Below are positions 25,657-34,089 of a stretch of 64,000 nucleotides of DNA, in pieces. The translations under genes were made by a program, and so were the position numbers. Position 1 is the stretch's first letter. Each line of letters begins with the position of its first letter. Source of the DNA: Rhodanobacter sp. OK091. Lineage in GTDB: Bacteria; Pseudomonadota; Gammaproteobacteria; Xanthomonadales; Rhodanobacteraceae. Below the pieces are notes generated by a model. It worked only from the letters and a program-made list of their open reading frames with translations. It did not search any database and was not told the DNA's origin. The stretch is taken from positions 84,379 to 148,378 of the forward strand of contig NZ_FRCH01000006.1 of assembly GCF_900142825.1 (NCBI RefSeq), read 5' to 3'.

Positions 25657-25917
25657 CTAGCCCCCTTCATTGGCCTTCCGTGCTGTTCCGCAGCGTCCGC
25701 TATGGGTCTATTCTGTTGAAAAACTCCGTCTTAACAAATAGACGTCCAAATTTTGGATCGCGACCACGACGATAAATCGATCCTGGACAAATTTGCACAT
25801 TCAGGCCGACAGAAAGCGATCGTCGTGGCCGGATTTTCTCGCTTTGAACGAGCTCGAATTTTCGAAGCGAGTTTTTCAACACTGTCGGTCGAAAGCGGCC
25901 CCTTGCACTCAAATCGT
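25657..25917. other. 260-base intergenic stretch without a recognised feature
   Basis: No supported gene, terminator or promoter. Open frames on both strands are short and overlapping. Confidence 0.35.
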
Positions 25918-26442
25918 TTAACCGGCCTCAGCTGGCGGTTTACGAATCAGCCTTAGAAGGAATCCGCCCATCGCAGCGACGTAAACTGCATGGAAAGCAA
26001 TGGTCAGCACGGTCGCGACAAAGCTATCTCGCGAAACTGCGAGTGCGATCGGCAGCGGCAGAAGTATCACCGCTGAACCCAAAACAACCCATCCGTATGA
26101 GATGCCCTTGCTAGCCTCATAGATGTCCCGAGCCTGCGCCTCTCTGGCTCGGAGAAATCGAGTAGCGAAGGCCGAGATCGCAAGGTAAGCGATGACCACA
26201 ACAACTGGGAAGGCTGGAATCGGGCCGAGTCGATAGGTCAGCAGCACCTTCATCGGTGGCAGCAGGACTAACGTCAGTCCTGCGATCACCCAAATGCCGT
26301 AGAACGCCAAGCCAAATCCAGCGTACGAAGATAAAACCGAAGGGCTGTTGCCTTCCCTTTGCATCCACGACCGATACGCCCAATAGTCGAAGAGAAATGG
26401 GCGCATGAATGCCTTGCCTGGCCCGGTTCCTGTCACATCCAT
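25918..26442 (-). CDS. Four-helix membrane protein, unknown function
   Basis: 174 residues. Hydrophobic segments at about residues 42-62 (FGLAFYGIWVIAGLTLVLLP), 75-92 (AFPVVVVIAYLAISAFAT), 113-134 (YGWVVLGSAVILLPLPIALA) and 140-165 suggest four membrane helices. The N-terminus FDYWAYRSW precedes the first helix. The start may be the ATG at 26442 (GGGGGCG upstream) or the internal Met at 26406 (AAGG upstream). No family recognised, and no operon partner. Confidence 0.6.
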   Translation of the reverse strand: MDVTGTGPGKAFMRPFLFDYWAYRSWMQREGNSPSVLSSYAGFGLAFYGIWVIAGLTLVLLPPMKVLLTYRLGPIPAFPVVVVIAYLAISAFATRFLRAREAQARDIYEASKGISYGWVVLGSAVILLPLPIALAVSRDSFVATVLTIAFHAVYVAAMGGFLLRLIRKPPAEAG

Positions 26443-26593
26443 AGCTATCGCCCCCTAGACCGCCACACTAGCCTGGCATATCGCGTTCGAAATGTCCGTT
26501 TTGGGTCGGTCTCTGCCTGTCGAGCTTGCCCTAGCATTCGCCGTCCGCGCTTCAGTCACTTGCGCGGCCCGTGCGCCTCAGCAGCGCTGATTG

Positions 26594-27334
26594 TCAGCGA
26601 ACCCGCCTCATCTTGCTGGCGCTTTTGTCTTCATGAAACCTTCTGGTGCGATGCCCATGCGATACACATTGGCGCGATTGAGCGACGGGCGCAAATCGCC
26701 GGAAAATTTCCCCCGTCCCGGCTTCCTGCGACGCGCTGTCCGCAGACAAACGCGCTGGCCCGACATGGTATGTGGCCCGCTCTTCGGCCACGCCGGTTTG
26801 CGAACCGTGCGCTGGCCCGAGCCTCTGCGATTCCACCTGACGGATGATTTCGCGCACCGTCCTCGCGTCGTTGAAGATGGCATCGCCCAGCACCGACAGT
26901 GTGTGGTCGGCGAACTCGGCCTCACCACTGGCGATCACCACATCGCCATGGGCCACAATCATGTCGATCAGCCGGTTGAGCGTATCGATCTGCTCCATGG
27001 TCATGCCGAAGCGGTAGCGCCCACCCGCGTCGTCGGGCATCTCCTCTGCAGGCTCCGCGCCGGCCTCGGCCGCAGCCTCGCTCTCGGACCGGTAGGCCGG
27101 CCACGACATCTCGTCCAGCACCAGCCCCACCTGCTCGGCCAACAATTCCAGGCAGATCGCCACTTCGCCCACGCGAATCTCGGGCATCCATTCCTGCTCC
27201 TCGTCCGCCGTGCGCGGCTGCGCGATATGCGACAGGAATTCGGCATACTCGCGCAGCTTCTTCAGCCGCAGCTGGCTGTCCTCCGGCAGGAAATAGCCCA
27301 TCGTTTCCAGATCATTCGAATCGAACGTCGACAT
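26594..27334 (-). CDS. XAC0095-like protein with probably degenerate C-terminus
   Basis: 246 residues. The first part (MGYFLPEDSQLRLKKLREYA, EFLSHIAQPR, MPEIRVGEVAICLELLAEQV) matches the small XAC0095-type family of Xanthomonadales by recall. A second half, RYRFGMTMEQIDTLNRLIDM, is also well formed. From about residue 170 the composition becomes basic and irregular, so the normal stop may have been lost and the tail may be readthrough. The start has GAGGAGG seven bases upstream. Function is unknown. Its leader overlaps the C4-like RNA on the opposite strand. Confidence 0.65.
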   Translation of the reverse strand: MSTFDSNDLETMGYFLPEDSQLRLKKLREYAEFLSHIAQPRTADEEQEWMPEIRVGEVAICLELLAEQVGLVLDEMSWPAYRSESEAAAEAGAEPAEEMPDDAGGRYRFGMTMEQIDTLNRLIDMIVAHGDVVIASGEAEFADHTLSVLGDAIFNDARTVREIIRQVESQRLGPAHGSQTGVAEERATYHVGPARLSADSASQEAGTGEIFRRFAPVAQSRQCVSHGHRTRRFHEDKSASKMRRVR

Positions 27335-27386
27335 GGTCGCCTCCTCATTCCATAGAAGTGCCCGCCCACGGCATGACGACGGACGG

Positions 27387-27479
27387 GGTGTCGGGAGGTT
27401 AGAAACCGCTCATAGCCGGCGGGCGTATTTCCCCGAAGGGTGTTGTATTAGCCGCCCTCCCGACGCAGGCTTCGCGTCG
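27387..27479 (+). ncRNA. C4-type antisense RNA (phage P1/P4 immunity-like), predicted
   Basis: The plus strand folds into a long-range stem GTCGGGAGG (27390-27398) with CCTCCCGAC (27456-27464), enclosing conserved-looking segments TTAGAAACCGCTC and GGTGTTGTATTAGCC and a small CCCCGAAGGG hairpin. This layout matches my recollection of the C4 antisense RNA of phages P1/P7 and related prophage immunity regions. An alternative hairpin CGACGC-AGGCTTC-GCGTCG at 27461-27479 shares bases with the outer stem, so the two are mutually exclusive. A hairpin ACCTG-CGAA-CAGGT follows at 27486-27499. The assignment is not confirmed by any covariance search. Confidence 0.55.
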
Positions 27480-27501
27480 GCTTGCACCTGCGAACAGGTA
27501 C

Positions 27502-27530
27502 AAAAAACCCACCGGTTTGACGGAGGTGGG
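27502..27530 (-). terminator. Hairpin with T-run on the minus strand
   Basis: Stem CCCACC/GGTGGG (27508-27513 with 27525-27530) with an 11-base loop, and six A on its plus-strand left side that read as a T-run on the minus strand. It could end transcripts coming leftward before the XAC0095-like gene. Confidence 0.55.
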
Positions 27531-27537
27531 CACCGCT

Positions 27538-27630
27538 ATGAGAGGGAGTTTCTACGCTCCTTGCAAACGAGTCTGCTACGGCAGTGGAGGGGAGTCAAGA
27601 CAGGCGTGGATGAGCGAAGCTGAGTCAGTA
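27538..27630 (+). pseudogene. Remnant of an Ash-like phage leader gene
   Basis: A short frame starts MRGSFYAPCKRVCYGSGGES downstream of the C4-like RNA. The pattern and position recall the Ash-family open frame that follows C4 RNA in P4-type immunity regions. The matching part lasts only about 30 residues before it runs into the truncated gene on the opposite strand. It contains the GTTTCTA segment complementary to the C4-like RNA. Treated as a remnant; low certainty. Confidence 0.35.
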
Positions 27631-27760
27631 GACCCAGGGGATCAGCCGCTTCGTGTGCCGGCAATATTCGCGATACGCGTCGCCCAGTCCCTCGGTCAGC
27701 GCAATCTCTTCCTCGCGGATGCGATGCAGATAGATCGCCGGCGCGACCAGCCAGCAAAGC
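27625..27760 (-). pseudogene. C-terminal fragment of an isoprenylcysteine methyltransferase-family gene
   Basis: The last 40 or so codons read YLHRIREEEIALTEGLGDAY then REYCRHTKRLIPWVY and stop. This is the characteristic end of ICMT/PEMT-type membrane methyltransferases. The upstream membrane helices are absent: the frame turns into low-complexity sequence and meets the neighbouring gene ending at 27809. It is therefore a broken gene whose 5' part was deleted. Confidence 0.65.
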
Positions 27761-27808
27761 CGGCGAGCCACCGAACGGGATCGCCGGGCAGCGCACGGGG
27801 CCGAGATC

Positions 27809-28591
27809 TCAGCCCTTCGGTTTCCGGAACTTGAAGAGGAACTGATCGGTGTGGCCGCGTATCGCCTTGTCAAACACGGTGGCGGTGTGCGGGTCGGCGG
27901 GGTTGGCCAGCACTTTGCTCTCGCCCTCGAACTTGAAGCCTGCCGCCTCGACTTCGCGGCGCACCGTCGAAGGCTCGATGCGATGCAAGGTATCGGTCAC
28001 GTCCGCGGGTGAGTTCTTCGCAGCGACATGGTCGAGCACGATGTAGACCCCGCCAGGCTTGAGCGCCGCATAGACCGCCTTGTTGAATGCAGCCGTGTCG
28101 ACCGGACCCATGAAGCTGTCATGCAAGTCGTGGTAGTTCTGGGAAATCCAGAACAGATCGAGCCGTTCGGGAAACCTTGCCGCGTCCAGCGCGGACGCGA
28201 AGGTCACCGTGACGTTTTGATGGGCGACAGCGTAGGTCTGGATATCGGCAATCCCCTTGACGATATTCGGGTATACGAACAAGGAGTTGGGCACGGTCGC
28301 GTAGACGTGGCCTTGAGGCCCGACCACATCGGTGAACAAGCGGGTGAAATAGCCGGCGCCGGCGGCGTAGTCGGCGACTTTGTCGCCCGGTTTGATGCCG
28401 GCGAAAGCCAGGGTCAAAGCCGGCTTGCGGTCAGCATCCCGTTCGGTATCGGCGGCGGGCCGCGAGGCATCGGCGACCGCAGCGGCAACCGCATGGGGAA
28501 CATTCGCCGGATCGGCCGCGTGTGCCTGGCCCATGGCCAGACCCGCCATGGCCAGCGCCGAAATCACGTAGGCAACAATAAGTTTGCGCAT
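27809..28591 (-). CDS. Exported SAM-methyltransferase-like protein
   Basis: 260 residues with a signal peptide (MRKLIVAYVISALAMAGLAM, cleavage near AHA at 26). The mature part has a class I methyltransferase core: KVADYAAGAGYFTRLFTDVV (SAM-binding motif I), LDLFWISQNYHDLHDSFMGP, and AALKPGGVYIVLDHVAAKNS. It fits the predicted-methyltransferase group COG4798. SAM is not normally available in the periplasm, so either the leader is an anchor or the domain has another role. No operon partner. Confidence 0.85.
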   Translation of the reverse strand: MRKLIVAYVISALAMAGLAMGQAHAADPANVPHAVAAAVADASRPAADTERDADRKPALTLAFAGIKPGDKVADYAAGAGYFTRLFTDVVGPQGHVYATVPNSLFVYPNIVKGIADIQTYAVAHQNVTVTFASALDAARFPERLDLFWISQNYHDLHDSFMGPVDTAAFNKAVYAALKPGGVYIVLDHVAAKNSPADVTDTLHRIEPSTVRREVEAAGFKFEGESKVLANPADPHTATVFDKAIRGHTDQFLFKFRKPKG

Positions 28592-28754
28592 GTCGTACTG
28601 CCCTCAGTGGCCGTCCAGACGGCACGGTGTCAGATCGCTCGAAGGCCTCGCTCGTTGAGATGTTTTCCAAACGACGAAGGCGATTCGTGCACGGTTTTCG
28701 AACGCGATGCGATTATTCAGATCGTCCGATCAGCGCCATGGTCCATGGTGCCGT

Positions 28755-29375
28755 TCAGTGCGCTCTGTCTTCTTCATCCCTGACCCGCGTGTCCGTCGCG
28801 ATCCAGTTCACTTCCCACGTCCTGCCGCCATCGTTCGAGAACGACTGCTCGAAATGGGCGGAATTCGCGGTGATGTCCGAGATGACGAATCGGACAAGAA
28901 TGGCCCGGCCATTAAGCAATTCCTGATCGTAGAACTCGCCGCGTCCGTTCTTGAACTCCCCGATCGTGGGCTGGGCCATGATGCCGTCGTTGCTGTTGGA
29001 AAAATTGAGGCGCCATTGATGGGATTGCGGATCATAGAGACGCAGGCTCAGCCCCTCGAAGTGGCCGGACGGGCTATCGGCCTCCAGCTGCAACAGATTG
29101 GCGCGGCCATTCCAGACCTTGCGGACGACAGACGTACCTTCCATTTCGACCCAGGTCGTGGAGCCGGTCAGTGGATGCAGGCGACGCTTTAGGTGTGTTT
29201 TCCAGGTGCCGATCTCGAAATCGAAATCGTGTTGCCCGTCGCGCGTCGCGGTGGTGTCCTGCGGCGCGGCTGTCGCGGCGCTTTTTTCCGACTGCGCCAG
29301 GCTCAAAGCGGGCTGCATGAGAACGACAAGCGCGATCACGAGAAAGCCGGTTCGGGCATGTTTGGGGGTTTTCAT
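28755..29375 (-). CDS. Secreted DUF1579-like protein
   Basis: 206 residues from the ATG at 29375, which has GGAG at 8-base spacing; the ATG at 29381 is too close to it. Signal peptide ends near LSLAQ. The mature part starts HDFDFEIGTWKTHLKR and has SLRLYDPQSHQWRLNFSNSN and EFKNGRGEFYDQE, the pattern of DUF1579/lipocalin-like beta proteins. Function unknown; periplasmic location inferred. It faces away from the LytS/LytTR operon. Confidence 0.72.
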   Translation of the reverse strand: MKTPKHARTGFLVIALVVLMQPALSLAQSEKSAATAAPQDTTATRDGQHDFDFEIGTWKTHLKRRLHPLTGSTTWVEMEGTSVVRKVWNGRANLLQLEADSPSGHFEGLSLRLYDPQSHQWRLNFSNSNDGIMAQPTIGEFKNGRGEFYDQELLNGRAILVRFVISDITANSAHFEQSFSNDGGRTWEVNWIATDTRVRDEEDRAH

Positions 29376-29473
29376 ATGCATGTCTCCGGATGACTCGCGG
29401 GTGGCACAGAGCGGATGGTTTTCTCGGCCGGTCTATGAGACATCAGCTGCCACCGGCCTATCTATAGCTGGAC

Positions 29474-29526
29474 GTCGAGTTCGTCCCCGGCACCGACGAG
29501 TCCGTCCCAACAGAGGCGACGAACTC
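29474..29526. promoter_or_regulatory. Direct repeats 21 bp apart upstream of the LytS/LytTR operon
   Basis: GTCGAGTTCGTCCC at 29474-29487 and GACGAGTCCGTCCC at 29495-29508 agree at 12 of 14 positions with a start-to-start distance of 21 bp, two helical turns. An inverted copy GGCGACGAACTCG follows at 29514-29526. LytTR regulators typically bind such spaced direct repeats, so this is a candidate autoregulatory site. Confidence 0.5.
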
Positions 29527-29597
29527 GATATCGGCGCACAGCATTGCGATAAGCTGACGCCAGTCGAAAGGGCCGCGGGAGGCATGCGCCGTATTCC

Positions 29598-30782
29598 ATG
29601 AACAACCGTGCTCTCGTGACCGAAACCGCAGCATCGTTCGCCTACGCACCGGAGCAGCGGGCAGCGCGGCTTGCGCCCATGCCTCTGCGCGAACTGTTTT
29701 TGATCACGACGCTGTTCTGGCTTTATGTAACGCTGTCGAACGTGCTCTATGCGCACAGTCTGCAAGCCGACGTCGCCAAGGTCAGCGACGTGGTCGTGTT
29801 CGGGCCGTGGGGCCAGCGTGTTCTGCAGCACGTGTTGCTCTTCCCGGTACTGCTGGTTTGCTATTGGAGCTCGTTGCGTATCGGCTGGACTACTGTCTGG
29901 CGTGCGCTGGCGCAGGTCGTGCTCGGTGTCGCGTTCGCGTCGCTGTCATTCTGGGCGATGGTGTTGGCTATCCTGTTGCCTGACAACTTGCAGATGCCGC
30001 CGGCGGCCGCCGGCCAGCCGGCGGAATCGATGGGGGCGCTCTGGCTCGCGAGCTTCATCAATTTCTTTCTGAGCTATGGCTTCGGGCTCGCGCTGGTGAC
30101 CGGATTCGCCCTGTACCAACGCTTCCGCGACTCCGAATTGCAGGTCGCAGCCCTGGAGCGCGAATGGAGTACGGCCCGTTTGGCGGCACTGCGGATGCAA
30201 CTGTCGCCGCATACGCTGTTCAATCTTCTGCACACCATTCGCGGCCAGATCGACTGGAATCCGCAGGTCGCGCAGTCGATGATGGTGCAACTGGCCGATC
30301 TGCTGCGGCGGCTGCTGAACGCCGGCGAGCGGGATTTTTCACTTCTTGCCGATGAGCTGCGATTCGTGCAGCTGTATCTCGAACTGCAGGAACGCCGCTT
30401 CGCTGATCGCCTGACGGTCGTGCTGCCCGATATTGAAGCGCAGCCTGCGGTCTGGGTTCCCAGCCTCATCCTGCAGCCGCTCGTCGAAAACGCGGTCGTC
30501 CACGGCCTGGCGGGCCACGGTGGAGCGATCACCGTCCGCATCGAGGCGTTCCTGTCCTCGGAAACGCTGATCCTGCGCGTGATCAATTCGATCGCGCCGA
30601 ATCACGCAGTTCGGCGTGACGGCATCGGCCTCAGCAATGTGCGCGAGCGGCTTGCGGTACAGTTCGGCCCGAACGCCACCGTGGACATAGGACCGACCGA
30701 TGCCACCACGTGGGTTGCGCAGCTCGCGATCCCGGTGTTGCGCGAGCTCACGCAACAGCGTTCGGCCCGGGAGATATCCTGA
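29598..30782 (+). CDS. LytS/YehU-type sensor histidine kinase
   Basis: 394 residues. Four membrane helices at about residues 30-190 (LFLITTLFWLYVTLSNVLYA, VLLFPVLLVCYWSSL, LGVAFASLSFWAMVLAILLP, FFLSYGFGLALVTGFALYQR) are followed by the His_kinase domain with LRMQLSPHTLFNLLHTI (phosphoacceptor His) and an ATPase domain (LILQPLVENAVVHGLA, DGIGLSNVRERL). The usual NPHFLFN motif reads SPHTLFN here. Its stop overlaps the regulator start (TGATG), so the pair is translationally coupled. Confidence 0.93.
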   Translation: MNNRALVTETAASFAYAPEQRAARLAPMPLRELFLITTLFWLYVTLSNVLYAHSLQADVAKVSDVVVFGPWGQRVLQHVLLFPVLLVCYWSSLRIGWTTVWRALAQVVLGVAFASLSFWAMVLAILLPDNLQMPPAAAGQPAESMGALWLASFINFFLSYGFGLALVTGFALYQRFRDSELQVAALEREWSTARLAALRMQLSPHTLFNLLHTIRGQIDWNPQVAQSMMVQLADLLRRLLNAGERDFSLLADELRFVQLYLELQERRFADRLTVVLPDIEAQPAVWVPSLILQPLVENAVVHGLAGHGGAITVRIEAFLSSETLILRVINSIAPNHAVRRDGIGLSNVRERLAVQFGPNATVDIGPTDATTWVAQLAIPVLRELTQQRSAREIS

Positions 30783-31567
30783 TGGATGTCATGATTGTCG
30801 ACGACGAAGCGGCCGCGCGCCGAATTCTTCGGGACTGCTGCGCCACAGAGCCGGACCTCGATGTCGTCGGGGAATTCGCCGACGCGCAGGAGGCCCTGGC
30901 AGCGATCCGCCGTCACCCGCCGCACCTGTTATTTCTCGACATCCAGATGAATACGATGTCGGGCATGCAGCTCGCACAGTCGCTGGATCCCGAGGCGCTG
31001 CCGCTGATCGTGTTCGTGACGGCCTACGACCACTATGCGCTGGAGGCGTTCGAGGTCAGTGCCATCGACTATCTGCTCAAACCCTTTGACGACGGGCGGT
31101 TCCGCGCGATGCTCGCCCGCGTCCGGCATCGCCATCTCGCACAGACCGCCGTGGATCGGCAGTCGGCGCTCGCAACATTGATCGGCCAACTGGATCGGGC
31201 AGTTCACACAGCCGGGCAGTCGCGCCCCCGGCTGCTGGCCGACGCGGGCGGTCGAATGCAGATGGTCGACGTCGCGCAAGTCGAAATGGTCGAGGCCGAC
31301 CGCAACTACGTAATGCTGCGTGTAGGCAAAGACACGCTGCACGCCCGCAGCACCTTGCAGCAGGCCGAAGGCGCGATGCGCTCGCAACCCATGCTGCGCA
31401 TCAGCCGCTCCTGCCTCGTCAACGTCAATCACGTGCGGGAGGTCAGCCGCACGCCGCGCGGCGATTTCATCCTGGTCCTCGCGGGTGGCGCCACCGTATC
31501 GAGCAGCGAAGGCTACCGCGACAAAGTCCGCGTTCACCTCGAGCGGCTGATGGTCGGGGCGAGCTGA
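30782..31567 (+). CDS. LytTR family response regulator
   Basis: 261 residues. Receiver domain (residues 1-120) with Asp53 in LLFLDIQMNTMSGMQL and Lys in LLKPFDD. The LytTR DNA-binding domain (about 160-258) shows VEMVEADRNYVMLRV, LQQAEGAMRSQPMLRISRSC and LVNVNHVREV. It is the partner of the kinase just upstream. The target genes are unknown, but candidate repeats lie upstream of its own operon. Confidence 0.95.
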   Translation: MDVMIVDDEAAARRILRDCCATEPDLDVVGEFADAQEALAAIRRHPPHLLFLDIQMNTMSGMQLAQSLDPEALPLIVFVTAYDHYALEAFEVSAIDYLLKPFDDGRFRAMLARVRHRHLAQTAVDRQSALATLIGQLDRAVHTAGQSRPRLLADAGGRMQMVDVAQVEMVEADRNYVMLRVGKDTLHARSTLQQAEGAMRSQPMLRISRSCLVNVNHVREVSRTPRGDFILVLAGGATVSSSEGYRDKVRVHLERLMVGAS

Positions 31568-31683
31568 GGGGCAGCCAGTTGGCGCCGGTAAGTGGAGGCC
31601 GTTGGGACGAGACGGGCTTGAACAATCGGATATCGCCCGTCTAACGTCCGGGTGCACGGCAGCCGCGCATCGGCCTGATACCG

Positions 31684-33891
31684 CTACGGCACCTTCGCCG
31701 GAAGCTTCACCTGCACTGCCGCCGAAAGATCGGTGGCCGAGCGTCCGGCGTAGATGGCGTAGCTGCCACCGCGGATGATCCAACGCCGTTTGGCCACGTC
31801 GAACTCCGACAGCAGGCGTGGTTCGAGCGGCACTTCGACGGTGCGTGCCTGTCCCGGTGCGAGCGTCACTTTCGCGAAGCCGGCCAGCCGTCGGATGGGA
31901 TTGCCCGGTAGCTGCGCATAAATCTGCACCACGTCGGCGCCGGCGCGCGAACCGGTGTTGCGCACTTCCACGCTGACCCGGGGCAGGCCGTCGCGCACCG
32001 TCACTTGGGGCGCGGTTTGCGCGAAGCTGGTGTAGGAAAGGCCGAAGCCGAACGGGAACAGCGGCTGCAGCTGCTTGCGCTGGAACCAGCGATAACCCAC
32101 GTCGGCACCTTCGATGCCGTAGTCGACCGTGGCCGGTGGCGGGGTTCCCGGCGCGGCGACGGCTCCCGGCAGTTGCGGCCGCGGCAACTGGGACAGATCG
32201 CGCGGCCAGGTGACCGGCAAGCGTCCCGACGGGTTCACCCGGCCGAACAGCAGGTTGGCGATGGCCTGGCCGCCGGCGTTGCCGGGGTACCACGCCTCGA
32301 GCACCGCGCCGACCTGGTCCAGCCACGGCATCGCTACCGGGCTGTTGGTCTCCAGCACGACCACGGTGTGCGGGTTGGCCTTGGCCACCGCCGCGACCAG
32401 CGCGTCCTGCTTGTTCGGCAGCGTGAGGTCGGCCGCATCGAACGACTCGGCCGTCCACTGCTGCACGAACACCACGGCCACCTGCGCCTGCCGCGCCAGC
32501 GCGGCTGCCGCGACGGGATCGTCACCCGACGCGAACTCGACCTTGGCATGGCCGGCCGCCGCACGAATCGCCTGCAGCGGCGAAGACGGATCGTAGGTCA
32601 CCGGCCCCGGCCAGGTGGCCGGTTCCAGGCCGGTCACCGCGTTGCCGCCGCGCGGTATCACCATCGACGAACCGCCACCCGCCAGTACGCCCTTGTCCGC
32701 ATGCGCGCCGATCACGGCGATCGAATGCAGGTCGGACGCCAGCGGCAGCAGCGTGCGTTCATTGCGCAGCAGCACCGCGCCGGCTTCCAGCGTGCGCTGC
32801 GCCACGGCGAGGTTGGCGTCGGCGTCGATCGGGCCCTTTTGCGGTGGATGGTCGAACAACCCCACGGCGAACATGCTGCGCAGGATGCGCGTGACCATGT
32901 CGTCCAGCCGGGCGTGGCTGACCTCACCATATGCGAGCGCCTGCTTCAGCGGCGCGTCGAAGTAGACCTCCTTGTCGAACACTTCGGCGGCCGACTCCTG
33001 ATCCAGTCCGGCATTGGCCGCCTTGGCGGCGCTATGCGTGGCGCCCCAGTCCGACATCACAAAGCCCGGATAGCGCCAGTCCTTCTTGAGCACCTGGTTG
33101 AGCAGGAAGTCGTTCTCGCAGGCCCAGTCGCCATTGACCTTGTTGTACGAGCACATCACCGATCCGGGGCGGCCGCGCGCGATCGCCAATTCGAAGGCGA
33201 GCAGATCGGACTCGCGCATGGCGCGTTCCCCGATGCGCACGTCGATGGTGGTGCGCGCGGTCTCCTGGTCATTTAGCGCGTAGTGCTTGACCGTGGACAG
33301 CACGTGCTGGCTCTGGATGCCGCGTATGGTCTCGCCGACGAGTGTGCCGGCCAGCAGGGGGTCCTCGCCGGCGTACTCGAAGTTGCGGCCATTGCGCGGA
33401 TCGCGCTGCAGGTCGACGCCGCCGGCCAGCATCACATTGAAGCCCTTGTGCCAGGCCTCGCCGCCGATCATCGCGCCACCGGCGAACGCGATCTGCGGGT
33501 CCCAGCTGGACGCGGTCGCGAGGCCCGAGGGCAGCGCCGTGGCGACATCGCCGGTCCGCACGTTGACCGGGTTGGCCACGCCCAGGCCGGCGTCGCTCTG
33601 CTGCTGCCCCGGGATATCCAGCCGCGGGATTCCCGGCACGTAGCCGGCCGAGCCGATCGCGCCGGCCGGCATCGGCCAGTTGTGGGCTTGATCGGGCTGG
33701 GCGAATACGCCGTGGATCAACTGGAATTTTTCCGCCTCGGTCAGCTGCCCGACCAGCGCGCGCGCACGCGCGTCGGGCGACTGACCGGCATCGCTCCAGG
33801 GTCGTGCGGGCGCGGCCAGGGCGCAGGCGCAGGCCGCGATACCCGATGCGAAGATGGCGCGGCGTAGCGCCGACCTGTTTTTGTGTTTCAT
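31684..33891 (-). CDS. Glycoside hydrolase family 3 beta-glucosidase, exported
   Basis: 735 residues from the ATG at 33891 with a signal peptide (MKHKNRSALRRAIFASGIAA...). GH3 N-terminal barrel: GEAWHKGFNVMLAGGVDLQR, KHYALNDQETART, SVMCSYNKVNG and the nucleophile segment GFVMSDWGATHS (Asp of SDW). A GH3 C-terminal domain (AVIGAHADKGVLAGGGSS) and a fibronectin-III-like end domain follow. It is BglX-like in order and length. Release of glucose from beta-glucans or cello-oligosaccharides in the periplasm is inferred. Confidence 0.95.
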   Translation of the reverse strand: MKHKNRSALRRAIFASGIAACACALAAPARPWSDAGQSPDARARALVGQLTEAEKFQLIHGVFAQPDQAHNWPMPAGAIGSAGYVPGIPRLDIPGQQQSDAGLGVANPVNVRTGDVATALPSGLATASSWDPQIAFAGGAMIGGEAWHKGFNVMLAGGVDLQRDPRNGRNFEYAGEDPLLAGTLVGETIRGIQSQHVLSTVKHYALNDQETARTTIDVRIGERAMRESDLLAFELAIARGRPGSVMCSYNKVNGDWACENDFLLNQVLKKDWRYPGFVMSDWGATHSAAKAANAGLDQESAAEVFDKEVYFDAPLKQALAYGEVSHARLDDMVTRILRSMFAVGLFDHPPQKGPIDADANLAVAQRTLEAGAVLLRNERTLLPLASDLHSIAVIGAHADKGVLAGGGSSMVIPRGGNAVTGLEPATWPGPVTYDPSSPLQAIRAAAGHAKVEFASGDDPVAAAALARQAQVAVVFVQQWTAESFDAADLTLPNKQDALVAAVAKANPHTVVVLETNSPVAMPWLDQVGAVLEAWYPGNAGGQAIANLLFGRVNPSGRLPVTWPRDLSQLPRPQLPGAVAAPGTPPPATVDYGIEGADVGYRWFQRKQLQPLFPFGFGLSYTSFAQTAPQVTVRDGLPRVSVEVRNTGSRAGADVVQIYAQLPGNPIRRLAGFAKVTLAPGQARTVEVPLEPRLLSEFDVAKRRWIIRGGSYAIYAGRSATDLSAAVQVKLPAKVP

Positions 33892-34089
33892 GGAAGCATC
33901 CTCAATGGCGCCCTGATCGATTGACCTTATCGCAAGTCTTGGGGGGTTGAGTCCAGGCATCCTGCCTCATTTCGCGAGCCATGCCGCTCATTGCTGTCAG
34001 ATGCTGTCAGCAATGGCGGTCTGCATGGTGGGTTTCATGCGGGTCTGCGGGCATCATGGGTGGACTGTTCTTCCGCCGTGGCTGCACTC

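Noticed and set aside
27808..28755. Plus-strand frame 28028-28783
   Set aside because: Antisense to the exported methyltransferase-like gene and without a ribosome site.
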